Positions 1-9,300 of a stretch of DNA of 64,000 bases are shown piece after piece. A model generated the notes under the pieces. It was not told the DNA's origin and searched no databases. It worked only from the letters and a program-made list of their open reading frames with translations. The number at the start of each line of letters is the position of its first letter. Within the stretch, counting starts at the first letter, position 1. The translations under genes were made by a program, and so were the position numbers. Source of the DNA: Granulicatella elegans (GTDB lineage Bacteria > Bacillota > Bacilli > Lactobacillales > Aerococcaceae); assembly GCF_020735385.1 (NCBI RefSeq), contig NZ_CP085953.1, positions 1,364,001 to 1,428,000 on the forward strand. The letters run 5' to 3'.

Positions 1-1841
1 TGGATAAATATTTATTTCATGAGGGGAAAAACTTTCGGACGTATGAATTTTTTGGTTCGTTTCTTGATGGCAATCAATGTACCTTTAGAGTCTGGGCGCC
101 ACATGCTCAAGCGGTTTTTGTTTCGGGTGATTTTTGTGGATGGGAACCAACAGTTCATGAATTAACAAGAATCAATAATGAAGGTATTTTTGAAGGAACT
201 GTTTCAAATGTTCGCCCATATGATTCTTATAAATATGTGATTAAAGCTTCCGATGGAAGAGTGTTGTGGAAAGCAGATCCGTATGCAAGACATGCGCAAA
301 CTCGTCCAGAATCAGCTTCTAAAGTATATGAAGATCAAAATTATTTATGGAAAGATGAAACATGGTTAAAACAAAGATCCATTCCTTTCCAACAACCAAT
401 GAATATATATGAAGTTCATTTAGGCTCATGGAAGCGTGGAAAAAATGGAGAGTTTCTAAGTTATCGTCAATTAGCAGATACTTTAATTCCATATGTAAAG
501 CAAATGCATTATACGCATATCGAATTACTGCCAATTACAGAATTTCCATATGATCCTTCTTGGGGGTATCAAGTGACAGGATACTTTGCTGTGACATCTC
601 GTTTCGGAACTCCAGATGATTTTAAATATTTAATTGATAAAGCTCACCAAAATGGCATTGGCATTATTTTAGACTGGGTACCAGGACATTTTACAAAAGA
701 TGAGTATGGTTTATATGAATTCGATGGAGAATGTTGTTATGAATACTCTGATGAACGTAAAAAAGAACATAAGTCATGGGGAACACGAGTATTTGACTAT
801 GGACGTGGAGAAGTTTGTTCCTTCTTATTCTCTAGCGCTTGTTACTGGATTGAACAATTCCATTTGGATGGATTACGCGTAGATGCAGTAAGTTCTATGC
901 TGTTTTTAGATTATGACCGTCCACAGCACTTAGCTGCTAAAAATATTTACGGTGGAAATGAGAATTTAGAAGTACTAGATTTCTTTAAAACATTAAATTA
1001 TTATGTTCAAGAAAATTATCCAGGTGTGATGATGATTGCAGAAGAAGCAACAGCTTATCCGAAAATTACTGCACCAATTCAAGACGGCGGACTTGGATTC
1101 CACTTCAAATGGAATATGGGATGGATGAATGACAGTTTAGATTATATTGAAGAAAATCCAATTTATCGTCAATGGTCTCATAACAAATTAACGTTCTCTA
1201 TGTGTTATGCATTTGTGGAAAGCTTTATTTTACCGATTTCTCATGATGAAGTCGTTCATTTGAAAAAATCATTATTAGATAAATTCCCAGTTGGTTATGA
1301 TGATAAATTTTCTAATTATAAAACATTTTTAGGATATATGTTTGCTCATCCAGGTAAAAAATTAACCTTTATGGGAACAGAAATTCCCCAATTTATCGAA
1401 TGGGATGAAAATAAAGAATTAGATTGGATGTTATTAGATTTCCCTTCTCATTATAATGCGCATCGATTCGCTCAAGAATTGAATCAGTATTATCGTAAAA
1501 CACCAGCTCTTTGGCAACAAGATGGAGGCTGGGAAGGATTTGAATGGCATGTAGTCGATGATGCTTCTCATAATGTATTTGCTTTTTCAAGAAAAGCTGC
1601 TGATGGTCAAGAAGTACTTGTCATTTCTAATTTTTCTGGAGAAAATTGGGAACAATATTCTATTGGATTCCATGATGAAAGAAGCTATAAAATGGCATTA
1701 AATTCAGATGCTAAAAAATTTGGCGGACAAGGCATTATTAATAGAAATTTAAAAACAAAACAACAACAATGTGGAGAATTCCCATATACACTTCAATTGA
1801 CGATACCAGCATTCTCAACAATGTATCTTGAGAAAAAATAA
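1..1841 (+). CDS. glgB: 1,4-alpha-glucan branching enzyme (5' end outside window)
   Basis: Glycogen branching enzyme, which cuts alpha-1,4 chains and rejoins them as alpha-1,6 branches. The reading frame is open from the first complete codon at base 3, so the gene starts upstream of the window; 612 residues are visible and a full GlgB is usually around 630. An N-terminal CBM48-like segment (about residues 13-95, with FRVWAPHAQAVFVSGDF) precedes the GH13 barrel. The GH13 signatures are intact: GLRVDAVSS with nucleophile Asp at visible residue 294, IAEEA with the acid Glu at 347, and ISHDEVVH with Asp at 415. It is followed 41 bp later by glgC and is probably co-transcribed. The ATG at 237 is internal and not the start. 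Confidence 0.95.
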   Translation, partial: DKYLFHEGKNFRTYEFFGSFLDGNQCTFRVWAPHAQAVFVSGDFCGWEPTVHELTRINNEGIFEGTVSNVRPYDSYKYVIKASDGRVLWKADPYARHAQTRPESASKVYEDQNYLWKDETWLKQRSIPFQQPMNIYEVHLGSWKRGKNGEFLSYRQLADTLIPYVKQMHYTHIELLPITEFPYDPSWGYQVTGYFAVTSRFGTPDDFKYLIDKAHQNGIGIILDWVPGHFTKDEYGLYEFDGECCYEYSDERKKEHKSWGTRVFDYGRGEVCSFLFSSACYWIEQFHLDGLRVDAVSSMLFLDYDRPQHLAAKNIYGGNENLEVLDFFKTLNYYVQENYPGVMMIAEEATAYPKITAPIQDGGLGFHFKWNMGWMNDSLDYIEENPIYRQWSHNKLTFSMCYAFVESFILPISHDEVVHLKKSLLDKFPVGYDDKFSNYKTFLGYMFAHPGKKLTFMGTEIPQFIEWDENKELDWMLLDFPSHYNAHRFAQELNQYYRKTPALWQQDGGWEGFEWHVVDDASHNVFAFSRKAADGQEVLVISNFSGENWEQYSIGFHDERSYKMALNSDAKKFGGQGIINRNLKTKQQQCGEFPYTLQLTIPAFSTMYLEKK

Positions 1842-1882
1842 ATATTTTATTCTGAAAAAATAATAATGTGGGGGATAAACAG

Positions 1883-3055
1883 ATGGCAAGAAAGAAAGAA
1901 ATGGTTGCAATGTTATTAGCAGGAGGCCAGGGGACTAGATTACAAGTCTTAACGCAAGATATGGCAAAACCTGCAGTACCGTATGGTGGAAAGTATCGTA
2001 TTATTGACTTTCCATTGTCCAATTGTGCAAATTCTGGAATTTCAACAGTAGGGGTTTTAACACAATTTAAACCTTTGGAATTAAATTCCTATATGGGAAA
2101 CGGACAACCATGGGACTTAGATAGAACGGATGGAGGATTGTCTATTTTACCTCCTTATACTGCTGGTAAAACTGGAGAATGGTATAAAGGAACAGCACAT
2201 GCAATCTACCAAAATATTAAGTATATTGAACAATATGAACCTGAATATGTGTTAATTTTATCAGGTGATCATATTTATAAAATGAATTACAACAAAATGT
2301 TAGATTTCCATAAGGAAAAAGAGGCAGATTTAACGATTGCCCATATTAATGTCCCAATGGAAGAAGCTCATCGTTTTGGGATTTTGAATACAGATGAAGA
2401 TTTGAGAATTGTGGAATTTTTAGAAAAACCAAAAAATCCAATTTCTACTAAAGCTTCAATGGGGATTTACATTTTCAATTGGAGAGTATTACGTGAATAC
2501 TTAATTCGAGATGAAGCAAATCCAGAAAGTGAAAAAGATTTCGGAAAGAACATTATTCCAATGTTATTAGAAGAAGAAAAGAAAATTTATGCATTTCCAT
2601 TTGAAGGATATTGGAAAGATGTAGGTACGATTGAAAGTTTATGGGAAGCGAATATGGATTTAATTAAATCTCGTGAAGCGTTTGATATTGATGATAAAAC
2701 GTGGAGAATTTATTATCGCCATGAAGGACGTTTACCTCAATATTTAGGAGAACATGCTGATGTTCAATCTTCAATGATTTCTGATGGAACTTTAGTCTTT
2801 GGACAAGTAAAAGATTCAATTATTTCTTCTGGAGTGGTCATTGCAGAAGAAGCTGTTGTAAAAGATAGTATTATTATGCAAAATGTCACGATTGAAAAAG
2901 GAGCAACTGTCTATCACTCAATTGTAGCCGAAGGAGCAGTGATTAAAGCAGGCGTATCTATCGGTCACGAAAAAATTGAATTAGGAAAAGATATGATTAC
3001 GGTAATTGGACGCAATGAAGTCGTCACTGAACCGAAGAAAGCGGGAGGATGCTAA
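1883..3055 (+). CDS. glgC: glucose-1-phosphate adenylyltransferase, catalytic subunit
   Basis: Makes ADP-glucose from ATP and glucose-1-phosphate, the committed step of bacterial glycogen synthesis. The 390-residue protein has the nucleotidyltransferase loop [10 protein letters not shown] (residues 11-20), [11 protein letters not shown], the sugar-phosphate region GTAHAIYQN and a C-terminal left-handed beta-helix of hexapeptide-like repeats. I place the start at ATG 1883, seven bases after GGGGGA, rather than at the in-frame GTG at 1868, which would overlap the ribosome binding site. It lies between glgB and glgD; the glgD start follows its stop by one base, so the two subunits are translationally linked. 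Confidence 0.95.
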   Translation: MARKKEMVAMLLAGGQGTRLQVLTQDMAKPAVPYGGKYRIIDFPLSNCANSGISTVGVLTQFKPLELNSYMGNGQPWDLDRTDGGLSILPPYTAGKTGEWYKGTAHAIYQNIKYIEQYEPEYVLILSGDHIYKMNYNKMLDFHKEKEADLTIAHINVPMEEAHRFGILNTDEDLRIVEFLEKPKNPISTKASMGIYIFNWRVLREYLIRDEANPESEKDFGKNIIPMLLEEEKKIYAFPFEGYWKDVGTIESLWEANMDLIKSREAFDIDDKTWRIYYRHEGRLPQYLGEHADVQSSMISDGTLVFGQVKDSIISSGVVIAEEAVVKDSIIMQNVTIEKGATVYHSIVAEGAVIKAGVSIGHEKIELGKDMITVIGRNEVVTEPKKAGGC

Positions 3056-3056
3056 A

Positions 3057-4169
3057 ATGATAAAAGCTTTTGCGATTTTATTTGCAGATAACTATAGACA
3101 AGATGATTTACACGGATTAGTTCGTTTAAGAACTTTAGCTTCTCTACCGGTCGGTTCCAGATATCGTTTAGTAGACTTTATGTTATCGTCTTTAGTAAAA
3201 TCAGGAATTGACAATATTGGAATAGTAACAAATCATAATTATAAATCTTTAAGAGACCATGTAGGCTGGGGAAAAGATTGGGATTTAAACAGAAAAAATA
3301 GTGGCTTAACATTAATTACGCCATTATCGAATTATTTATCAAATCGTATTCCTCAAAATAAAATTGAAGCGTTAGTCAATACAATGGTTTATACGGAAGA
3401 TTTAAGTGAAGAGTATTGTATTTTGGCTGATACGAATATTATTGGGAATATAGATTTTAAAGAAATGTTCCAATATCATCTCGACACTGGATCTGATATT
3501 ACGGTTGCGTATCACTATCGCAAGCCTGAAATTGGCGAATCTCAGATTATTTTTGACAAAGATTATAAAGTGTATGAAACGTTATATCATTTTAATGGTG
3601 GCAGAGAAAAATGTGCGACTCAAGCTAAAATTTATATTATGAAAAAAGAATTGTTAAATGGCATTATTAAAAAGGGAATGACTTTAGGTTGGGAAGATAT
3701 TTTACGCGATTATGTTTCTAAAAATTTAGATACTTTAAATGTTTATGCGTATGAAATTAAAGGGTATTCAAAAGTCATCAATAGCGTAAAAGATTATTTT
3801 GACTTTAATCAAGATTTATTAAAGCCAGAAACATTGACAGCCGTATTTGATAGCGGAGTTGAGATTTTAACACGTGTACAAGATAGTGTTCCGACTCATT
3901 ATGGAGAACATTCTAAAGTGAAGCGTTCATTATTAGGGGATGGTTCTAGTATTAATGGTACTGTTGAAAATAGTATTATTTTCCGTGATGTTATTATTGA
4001 AGAAGGAGCAGTTGTAAAAAACAGCATTATTATGGCAGACTCCATTATTAAAAAAGGTGCAAAACTAAATTACGTTATAACGGATAAAAGCATTGAAGTT
4101 CCTGAAGATAAAGAATTATTAGGAACAAGTGAATGTCAAGTCATTGTAGAAAAAAATAAATGTGTGTAA
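3057..4169 (+). CDS. glgD: GlgD subunit of glucose-1-phosphate adenylyltransferase
   Basis: A 370-residue GlgC paralogue that in Gram-positive bacteria pairs with GlgC and modulates it. The GGxGTRL nucleotide loop seen in GlgC is replaced here by FADNYRQDDLHGLVRLRTLA, so the protein is unlikely to be catalytic alone; this is read directly from the N-terminus. The beta-helix C-terminus (VENSIIFRDVIIEEGAVV) is retained. Start ATG 3057 is preceded by GGGAGGA, while an upstream in-frame start would lie inside glgC. A strong terminator follows, so the transcript ends here without glgA or glgP. Confidence 0.93.
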   Translation: MIKAFAILFADNYRQDDLHGLVRLRTLASLPVGSRYRLVDFMLSSLVKSGIDNIGIVTNHNYKSLRDHVGWGKDWDLNRKNSGLTLITPLSNYLSNRIPQNKIEALVNTMVYTEDLSEEYCILADTNIIGNIDFKEMFQYHLDTGSDITVAYHYRKPEIGESQIIFDKDYKVYETLYHFNGGREKCATQAKIYIMKKELLNGIIKKGMTLGWEDILRDYVSKNLDTLNVYAYEIKGYSKVINSVKDYFDFNQDLLKPETLTAVFDSGVEILTRVQDSVPTHYGEHSKVKRSLLGDGSSINGTVENSIIFRDVIIEEGAVVKNSIIMADSIIKKGAKLNYVITDKSIEVPEDKELLGTSECQVIVEKNKCV

Positions 4170-4177
4170 TGTTTAGT

Positions 4178-4208
4178 ATAGCTTCCAGTTTGGGAGCTAT
4201 CTTTTTTT
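4178..4208 (+). terminator. rho-independent terminator after glgD
   Basis: Nine-base-pair stem (ATAGCTTCC / GGGAGCTAT, with one G-U pair), five-base loop AGTTT, then CTTTTTTT. It closes the glg transcript. Confidence 0.85.
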
Positions 4209-4250
4209 GCTTGTCACTATAAAATACTGGTGCTTTTTACTGGCTTATCG

Positions 4251-4256
4251 TATAAT
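4251..4256 (+). promoter_or_regulatory. -10 candidate (TATAAT) upstream of ypmB
   Basis: TATAAT 42 bases before the ypmB start, downstream of the glg terminator. No good -35 hexamer lies at 16-18 bases, so this rests on the -10 and on position only. Confidence 0.35.
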
Positions 4257-4297
4257 AAAATTATCTGAATTTAAAAATTAGAAAAGGTTGTGCATCC

Positions 4298-4774
4298 ATG
4301 AGAAGACGTACGATATTGCTTTTCGTCTGCACGTTTTTAGTGATTTTTTTTGGAGCTGCTCGAATATTTTATCTTAGTCAATCAGAACGATTAAAGGCTA
4401 AAGATTTGGCATTGGAAATTGCAGCACAAAAAGTTCAATTTACAAAAATTACAGCTTTTTATTGGTTTAATACGGAAGAAACTTATTATTCATTAGCTGG
4501 AATTACGACAGAAGGTCAACAATTATATGCGATTGTTTCTCCGGACAAGAAAGAAGTAACCGTATTACAACAGGATGCTGTTATTAATGAACAAGAAGCG
4601 CGCTCAATCACAAAACAAGCGAAACATACAGATGAGATTTTAGAAGCAAGATTGGGAATGATAAAAGACGAACCAGTTTGGGAAGTCAATTATCGAACAA
4701 GCAATAAACGAATTGGATATTATTATATTTCCGCCAAAAATGGACAATGGATTAAAGATATTGAAAATATTTAA
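4298..4774 (+). CDS. YpmB/TseB-like membrane-anchored protein (DUF5590)
   Basis: 158-residue protein with one N-terminal membrane segment (about residues 5-27) and an extracytoplasmic domain resembling the PepSY-like fold of Bacillus YpmB/TseB, a protein linked to penicillin-binding protein control during wall elongation. Assignment rests on size, topology, the YYYISAKNGQWIKDI ending and synteny: in Bacillus the same gene precedes aspB-asnS-dnaD-nth, exactly as here. The aspB start is 12 bases downstream, so the two are probably co-transcribed. The precise role in this organism is inferred. Confidence 0.75.
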   Translation: MRRRTILLFVCTFLVIFFGAARIFYLSQSERLKAKDLALEIAAQKVQFTKITAFYWFNTEETYYSLAGITTEGQQLYAIVSPDKKEVTVLQQDAVINEQEARSITKQAKHTDEILEARLGMIKDEPVWEVNYRTSNKRIGYYYISAKNGQWIKDIENI

Positions 4775-4786
4775 AGGTAGGTTATT

Positions 4787-5974
4787 ATGGTAAAAATCTC
4801 AGAACGTGTCTCTAAAATTCTTCCTTCGGGAACTTTAGCGATGACACAAAAAGCAAGAGAATTAAAAGCATCAGGAAAAGATATTATTAGCTTATCAATT
4901 GGTGAGCCTGATTTTAATACACCTGAAAAAATTACAAAAGCAGCAATTGAATCATTATTAAAACATGAAACCGATCATTACACACCTACTTTAGGATTAG
5001 ATGCATTAAAACAAGCGATTAGTGATTTTCATTTAAGAAAAGATGGTGTGAAAATTGATAAGCAACAAGTAGCTGTTTTTGCTGGAGCGAAGTTTGCGTT
5101 ATATTCTGCGTTTCAAACATTAATTGATCCAGGAGAAGAAGTGTTAGTTCCAGTTCCTTATTGGGTGAGTTATGCAGAGCAAATAACATTAGCTCAAGGT
5201 GTTCCGGTCTTTGTAGAAACAAGTGAGGAAAATGCCTTTAAATTAACCGTAGATTTGTTAGAAAAAGCTTTAACAGAAAAAACAAAGGTATTAATTTTAA
5301 ATTCTCCTTCTAATCCAACAGGATTAACGTATTTAAAAGAAGAATTATATGAAATTAGTCAATGGGCATTAAATCATCAAGTATTTGTTATCGCTGATGA
5401 GATTTATTACGAATTAGTACATGATGTGCCAAGTATTAGCGTGGCAAGTCTATCTGAAGAAATTCAAAATAATACATTAGTCATTAATGGATTATCAAAA
5501 TCTGTTGCAATGACGGGGTGGAGATTAGGATATGCTTTCGGTCCAGTGGAAGTGATTCGTGCATTGAATGATTTAACTAGTCATACAACGAGTAATCCAG
5601 CTGCAGTCGTTCAATATGCTGCAATTCGTGCTTTTCAGGAAGATTTACAAGAAGATAAAGAAGCGATGCGCCTTCAATTCCAAAAGAGAATTGAATTATT
5701 CCATGCACTCATTCAGGAAATTCCTGGAATGTCATGTGTGAAACCAGGTGGAGCTTTTTATCTATTTGTTAATATTCAAGAAGCAATGAAAATAGTTGGA
5801 GTTGAAACTTCAGATGCATTTGCATTAAAATTACTAGAGGAAGTTGGAGTGGCGACTGTATCAGGTGAAAACTTCGGTTGTACTGGTTACTTGCGATTAA
5901 GTTGCGCAAGTAGTGAAGAAGAACTAAAAAATGCCGCTCAAAGAATCAATCAATTTGTTAGAAATTATTTGTAG
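4787..5974 (+). CDS. aspB: class I aminotransferase, probable aspartate aminotransferase
   Basis: PLP-dependent transaminase of 395 residues that most likely exchanges the amino group between aspartate and 2-oxoglutarate. The fold type I hallmarks are present: SPSNPTG, an ADEIYYEL segment binding the pyridine ring, and [15 protein letters not shown] with the PLP-binding Lys at residue 238. A C-terminal LRLSCASS segment fits the substrate-carboxylate Arg region. ATG 4787 follows AAAGGTAGG. Synteny with Bacillus ypmB-aspB-asnS supports AspB over other class I aminotransferases, but substrate range cannot be read from sequence. Confidence 0.88.
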   Translation: MVKISERVSKILPSGTLAMTQKARELKASGKDIISLSIGEPDFNTPEKITKAAIESLLKHETDHYTPTLGLDALKQAISDFHLRKDGVKIDKQQVAVFAGAKFALYSAFQTLIDPGEEVLVPVPYWVSYAEQITLAQGVPVFVETSEENAFKLTVDLLEKALTEKTKVLILNSPSNPTGLTYLKEELYEISQWALNHQVFVIADEIYYELVHDVPSISVASLSEEIQNNTLVINGLSKSVAMTGWRLGYAFGPVEVIRALNDLTSHTTSNPAAVVQYAAIRAFQEDLQEDKEAMRLQFQKRIELFHALIQEIPGMSCVKPGGAFYLFVNIQEAMKIVGVETSDAFALKLLEEVGVATVSGENFGCTGYLRLSCASSEEELKNAAQRINQFVRNYL

Positions 5975-5988
5975 AAAGAGGGATTATT

Positions 5989-7305
5989 TTGGAAAAAATC
6001 AGAATGAACCAAGCAAAAGATTATGTTGGAAAAACAGTCTTAATTGGAGCTTGGGTAGCTAATAAACGTTCAAGTGGGAAAATTGCATTCTTACAATTAC
6101 GTGATGGATCAGCTTATTTCCAAGGGATTGTTGTAAAAAGCGATGTTCCTGAAGAAGTATTTGAAATTGCTAAATCATTAACACAAGAAACAGCTGTTTA
6201 TGTAACAGGAGTTGTTCAAGAAGATACTCGTTCAAAATTAGGGTATGAATTATTAGTAACAGGATTAGAAGTGATTGGGGAAAGTCATGAATATCCAATT
6301 ACACCAAAAGAACACGGTACTGATTTCTTAATGGATCACCGTCATTTATGGTTGCGTTCAAGTAAACAACATGCCATTATGCAAATTCGTAACGCTATTA
6401 TTTATGCTTCATATGAATTCTTTGATCAAAATGGATTTATTAAATTTGATAGCCCAATTTTATCTGGAAATGCAGCAGAAAATACAACTGAATTATTTGA
6501 AACAGATTATTTTGGAGATCCAGCATTCCTATCTCAATCAGGACAATTATACTTAGAAGCAGGTGCAATGGCCTTCGGACCAGTTTTTGACTTTGGTCCA
6601 GTATTCCGTGCTGAAAAATCAAAAACTCGTCGTCACTTAACAGAATTCTGGATGATGGATGCTGAATATCCATTCGTGACTCATGATGAATCATTAGATT
6701 TACAAGAAGCTTATGTAAAAGCATTAATTCAAGGAGTTTTAGACCGTGCTCCTCATGCTCTTGAAACATTAGAAAGAGATGTAGAATTATTGAAGAAATA
6801 TGTCAGTGAACCATTTAAACGTATTTCTTATGATGAAGCGATTGACTTACTAAAAGCTCATGAAGCAGATGAAGATACAGATTATGAACATTTAGAACAC
6901 GGAGATGATTTTGGTTCTCCACACGAAACTTGGATTTCAAATCATTTTGGAGTGCCAACATTTGTGATGAATTATCCTTCGAATATCAAAGCATTTTACA
7001 TGAAGCCAGTACCTGGTAATGAAAGCCGTGTACTTTGTGCGGACTTATTAGCTCCAGAAGGATATGGAGAAATTATCGGTGGTTCTGAACGTGAAGTAGA
7101 CTATGATAAGTTATATGAAAAAATTAAAGAGAATGGCTTAAATCCAGATGATTATGCATTCTACTTAGATTTAAGAAAATATGGTTCAGTTCCTCACGCA
7201 GGATTCGGACTAGGGTTAGAAAGAATGGTAACATTCGTTGCAGGAACGAAACATATTCGTGAAGCAATTCCATTCCCACGTTTATTAAACCGTATTTTCC
7301 CATAA
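5989..7305 (+). CDS. asnS: asparaginyl-tRNA synthetase
   Basis: Class II aminoacyl-tRNA synthetase charging tRNA-Asn. An N-terminal OB-fold anticodon-binding domain (about residues 1-110, [24 protein letters not shown]) is followed by the catalytic core with motif 2 ([20 protein letters not shown]) and motif 3 ([10 protein letters not shown]). At 438 residues it is close to the usual length of about 430. The start is TTG 5989 with AGAAAGAGGGA upstream; the next in-frame ATG (6004) would put the binding site too far away. AsnRS rather than AspRS or LysRS is favoured by length, motif 2 and the aspB-dnaD neighbours. Confidence 0.95.
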   Translation: MEKIRMNQAKDYVGKTVLIGAWVANKRSSGKIAFLQLRDGSAYFQGIVVKSDVPEEVFEIAKSLTQETAVYVTGVVQEDTRSKLGYELLVTGLEVIGESHEYPITPKEHGTDFLMDHRHLWLRSSKQHAIMQIRNAIIYASYEFFDQNGFIKFDSPILSGNAAENTTELFETDYFGDPAFLSQSGQLYLEAGAMAFGPVFDFGPVFRAEKSKTRRHLTEFWMMDAEYPFVTHDESLDLQEAYVKALIQGVLDRAPHALETLERDVELLKKYVSEPFKRISYDEAIDLLKAHEADEDTDYEHLEHGDDFGSPHETWISNHFGVPTFVMNYPSNIKAFYMKPVPGNESRVLCADLLAPEGYGEIIGGSEREVDYDKLYEKIKENGLNPDDYAFYLDLRKYGSVPHAGFGLGLERMVTFVAGTKHIREAIPFPRLLNRIFP

Positions 7306-7318
7306 AATAGACAATTTC

Positions 7319-7353
7319 AAACCGATTTTTAGAATTTCTAGAAATCGGTTTTT
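7319..7353 (+). terminator. terminator-like hairpin after asnS
   Basis: Ten-base-pair perfect stem AAACCGATTT / AAATCGGTTT with a 13-base loop, followed by only a short T run. It lies just before the dnaD ribosome binding site, so it probably attenuates read-through into dnaD rather than abolishing it. Confidence 0.6.
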
Positions 7354-7377
7354 ATGTCAGAAAAAGAGGTGAAAATT

Positions 7378-8061
7378 TTGGAACAAACATTTCAACAATT
7401 TTGGATGTATCAAGGAGGAACAACCGTTCCAAATCCATTCATCCGATATTATCAACAATTACAATTAACGGCACAAGAATGCTTAATGCTTTCTTGGTGG
7501 TTACAACATTCCGCTTCAGAATATTTTCCATTGAATGTAGAAGAAGTCTGTGAGGTGTTTTCCATTAGTGAAAATACTTTATTCCAAATCATTCAGCATT
7601 TATTAGATCGACAAGTGGTATCTGTTACCCAAAAAGAAAATGATGAAGGGAAAAGGGAAGAGTACTATAGTTTAGCGCCGTTATTTCAACAATTAGAAAT
7701 TTTATATCGACAAGAAGTGGCTAAAAAAGAAGAGAAAGAGAAGCCCAATTTAATTTTTGTCATTGAAAAAGAATTTGGAAGACCGATTAGTTCCTATGAA
7801 ATTCAAATGATAAAAAGTTGGATTGACAAAGATGAATATTCGTACGAGTTAATTTTAGCAGCTTTAAAAGAAGCGGTATTAAACCAAGTATTTACGTTAA
7901 AATATATGGATAAAATCTTGCTAACATGGCAAAGAAAAGGGTTCAAAACGGTTCAACAAGTGATTCAAGATAAGAATCGTACGAGAAATGGCAATTTCAC
8001 TGCAAAACCAAAAGATACAACACCAATTCCTCTAGTTCCATTAGATAATTGGTTGGATTAA
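7378..8061 (+). CDS. dnaD: DNA replication initiation protein DnaD
   Basis: Primosomal protein that with DnaB and DnaI helps load the replicative helicase in low-GC Gram-positives. The N-terminal ~100 residues form a winged-helix oligomerisation domain (LTAQECLMLSWWL, FSISENTLFQIIQHLL). The C-terminal half is the DnaD/DnaB_2 domain with its YMDKILLTWQRKG motif. I chose TTG 7378, preceded by AGAGGTG at good spacing, over an upstream ATG at 7354 that abuts the asnS terminator and lacks a ribosome binding site; this gives 227 residues, close to Bacillus DnaD. Followed 13 bases later by nth, as in Bacillus. Confidence 0.88.
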   Translation: MEQTFQQFWMYQGGTTVPNPFIRYYQQLQLTAQECLMLSWWLQHSASEYFPLNVEEVCEVFSISENTLFQIIQHLLDRQVVSVTQKENDEGKREEYYSLAPLFQQLEILYRQEVAKKEEKEKPNLIFVIEKEFGRPISSYEIQMIKSWIDKDEYSYELILAALKEAVLNQVFTLKYMDKILLTWQRKGFKTVQQVIQDKNRTRNGNFTAKPKDTTPIPLVPLDNWLD

Positions 8062-8074
8062 TGGGGGGAAGACA

Positions 8075-8713
8075 ATGTTATCAAAAACAAAAACGATTGA
8101 AGCAGTTCAAACGATGGGAGATTTATTTCCGGATGCTCATTGTGAGTTAAGTCATCGCAATGCTTTTGAACTATTGATTGCTACGATTCTAAGTGCGCAA
8201 GCAACCGATGTCGGTGTCAATAAAGTAACACCAAAATTATTTGAGAGATGTCCAACTCCTGCGCATCTAGCGGAGGCGAGTGAAGAATCAGTGATTGAAT
8301 GTATTCAGTCATTAGGATTGTATCGAAATAAAGCAAAAAATATTAGACTTTGTGCGCAGCAACTAATGGAACGCTTTAATGGAGAAGTTCCTCAAACAAG
8401 AGAAGAATTAGTGAGTTTAGCAGGTGTAGGCAGAAAAACTGCCAATGTAGTCATGAGTGTTGCTTTTAATATTCCAGCATTTGCAGTAGATACACACGTT
8501 GAAAGAATTTCAAAACGTCTCCAAATTTGTAGACAAAAAGATACCGTATTAGAAGTAGAAGAAACTTTATGTCGTAAAATTCCAAAAGAATTATGGTCTA
8601 GAGCACATCATTGGATGATTTTCTTTGGAAGATATCACTGCATTGCTCGAAAACCAAAATGCCATGAATGTCCCTTATTAGAAATGTGTGCTTTTGGTCA
8701 AAGAGAAGTGTAA
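8075..8713 (+). CDS. nth: endonuclease III
   Basis: Bifunctional DNA glycosylase/AP lyase that removes oxidised pyrimidines in base excision repair. The helix-hairpin-helix LAGVGRKTANVV carries catalytic Lys121, and VDTHV carries Asp139; these match the catalytic pair of characterised Nth enzymes. The C-terminal 4Fe-4S cluster loop is intact with Cys189, Cys196, Cys199 and Cys205 (spacing 6-2-5). Length 212 is normal. ATG 8075 follows a strong GGGGGGA. Probably the last gene of the ypmB-aspB-asnS-dnaD-nth group; no terminator-like hairpin was seen directly after it. Confidence 0.96.
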   Translation: MLSKTKTIEAVQTMGDLFPDAHCELSHRNAFELLIATILSAQATDVGVNKVTPKLFERCPTPAHLAEASEESVIECIQSLGLYRNKAKNIRLCAQQLMERFNGEVPQTREELVSLAGVGRKTANVVMSVAFNIPAFAVDTHVERISKRLQICRQKDTVLEVEETLCRKIPKELWSRAHHWMIFFGRYHCIARKPKCHECPLLEMCAFGQREV

Positions 8714-8819
8714 TAAATCGTAAACTAATATGATTAATAAAACGTTAACAAAAATTCCCAACAACTTCCCTTTTATAGCTTGAAAATGTCATAATAACAA
8801 TGATTTTGAGATTTTTTAA

Positions 8820-8848
8820 CTGACAATTAACGTTTAATGTGCTATACT
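8820..8848 (+). promoter_or_regulatory. promoter for the DUF2187 gene
   Basis: CTGACA (8820-8825), 17-base spacer, TATACT (8843-8848). It overlaps the first codons of the longest possible reading frame at 8837, so translation must begin downstream, at 8909. Confidence 0.75.
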
Positions 8849-8908
8849 GAACTTAGTAATATTGCAGATGTGTTGGATTTGGAAGACACGCGGGAAGAGG
8901 CGATAGGG

Positions 8909-9259
8909 ATGGCACTTAAAGTGACAAAGAAAGTTCAAGGAATCGTTGAAACAGAACTTCGTAAAGGAACTAGCAAATCTCGTATTGCACATATATTGGG
9001 TGTTTCTTATGATGAAGTTCTTGTTGTCATTAAACGAGTAAAAGATTCTATTCGACCTGATGTAGGAGACCGAATTCATTTTACGTTTAGAGAACAGCAA
9101 ATGTATGGTGAGATTTATAAGTTACTTTCAAATAGTGCAGTCGTGATTATTGACTGGGAATCTTCTACGACCGTTATGAAAGATATTTGTGAAGACCGCA
9201 CCATCGTGAATTTTAAAGATATTATTGAATTTTTACCGGATGATGCTAAGGCAGACTAA
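8909..9259 (+). CDS. DUF2187-family protein with N-terminal helical segment
   Basis: 116-residue protein of unknown function. The C-terminal ~55 residues (VGDRIHFTFREQQMYGEIYK through EDRTIVNFKDI) match the DUF2187 pattern, a small beta-rich domain found in Firmicutes. The N-terminal ~55 residues contain a helix-turn-helix-like stretch, KSRIAHILGVSYDEVLVVIK. The start is ATG 8909 with AGAGG eight bases upstream; an upstream ATG at 8837 lies inside the promoter. It is a single-gene transcript with its own promoter and a terminator that begins inside its last codons. Confidence 0.7.
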   Translation: MALKVTKKVQGIVETELRKGTSKSRIAHILGVSYDEVLVVIKRVKDSIRPDVGDRIHFTFREQQMYGEIYKLLSNSAVVIIDWESSTTVMKDICEDRTIVNFKDIIEFLPDDAKAD

Positions 9260-9284
9260 TCTTGGATTAGTCTGTTTTTCTTTT
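9252..9284 (+). terminator. rho-independent terminator of the DUF2187 gene
   Basis: Perfect ten-base-pair stem CAGACTAATC / GATTAGTCTG, loop TTG, then TTTTTCTTTT. The left arm overlaps the stop codon of the upstream gene. Confidence 0.9.
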
Positions 9285-9300
9285 AAAGAGGAGGAAAAAG

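Noticed and set aside
8837-8908. Upstream extension of the DUF2187 protein from ATG 8837
   Set aside because: The -10 box of a good promoter overlaps this ATG and there is no ribosome binding site, whereas ATG 8909 has AGAGG.
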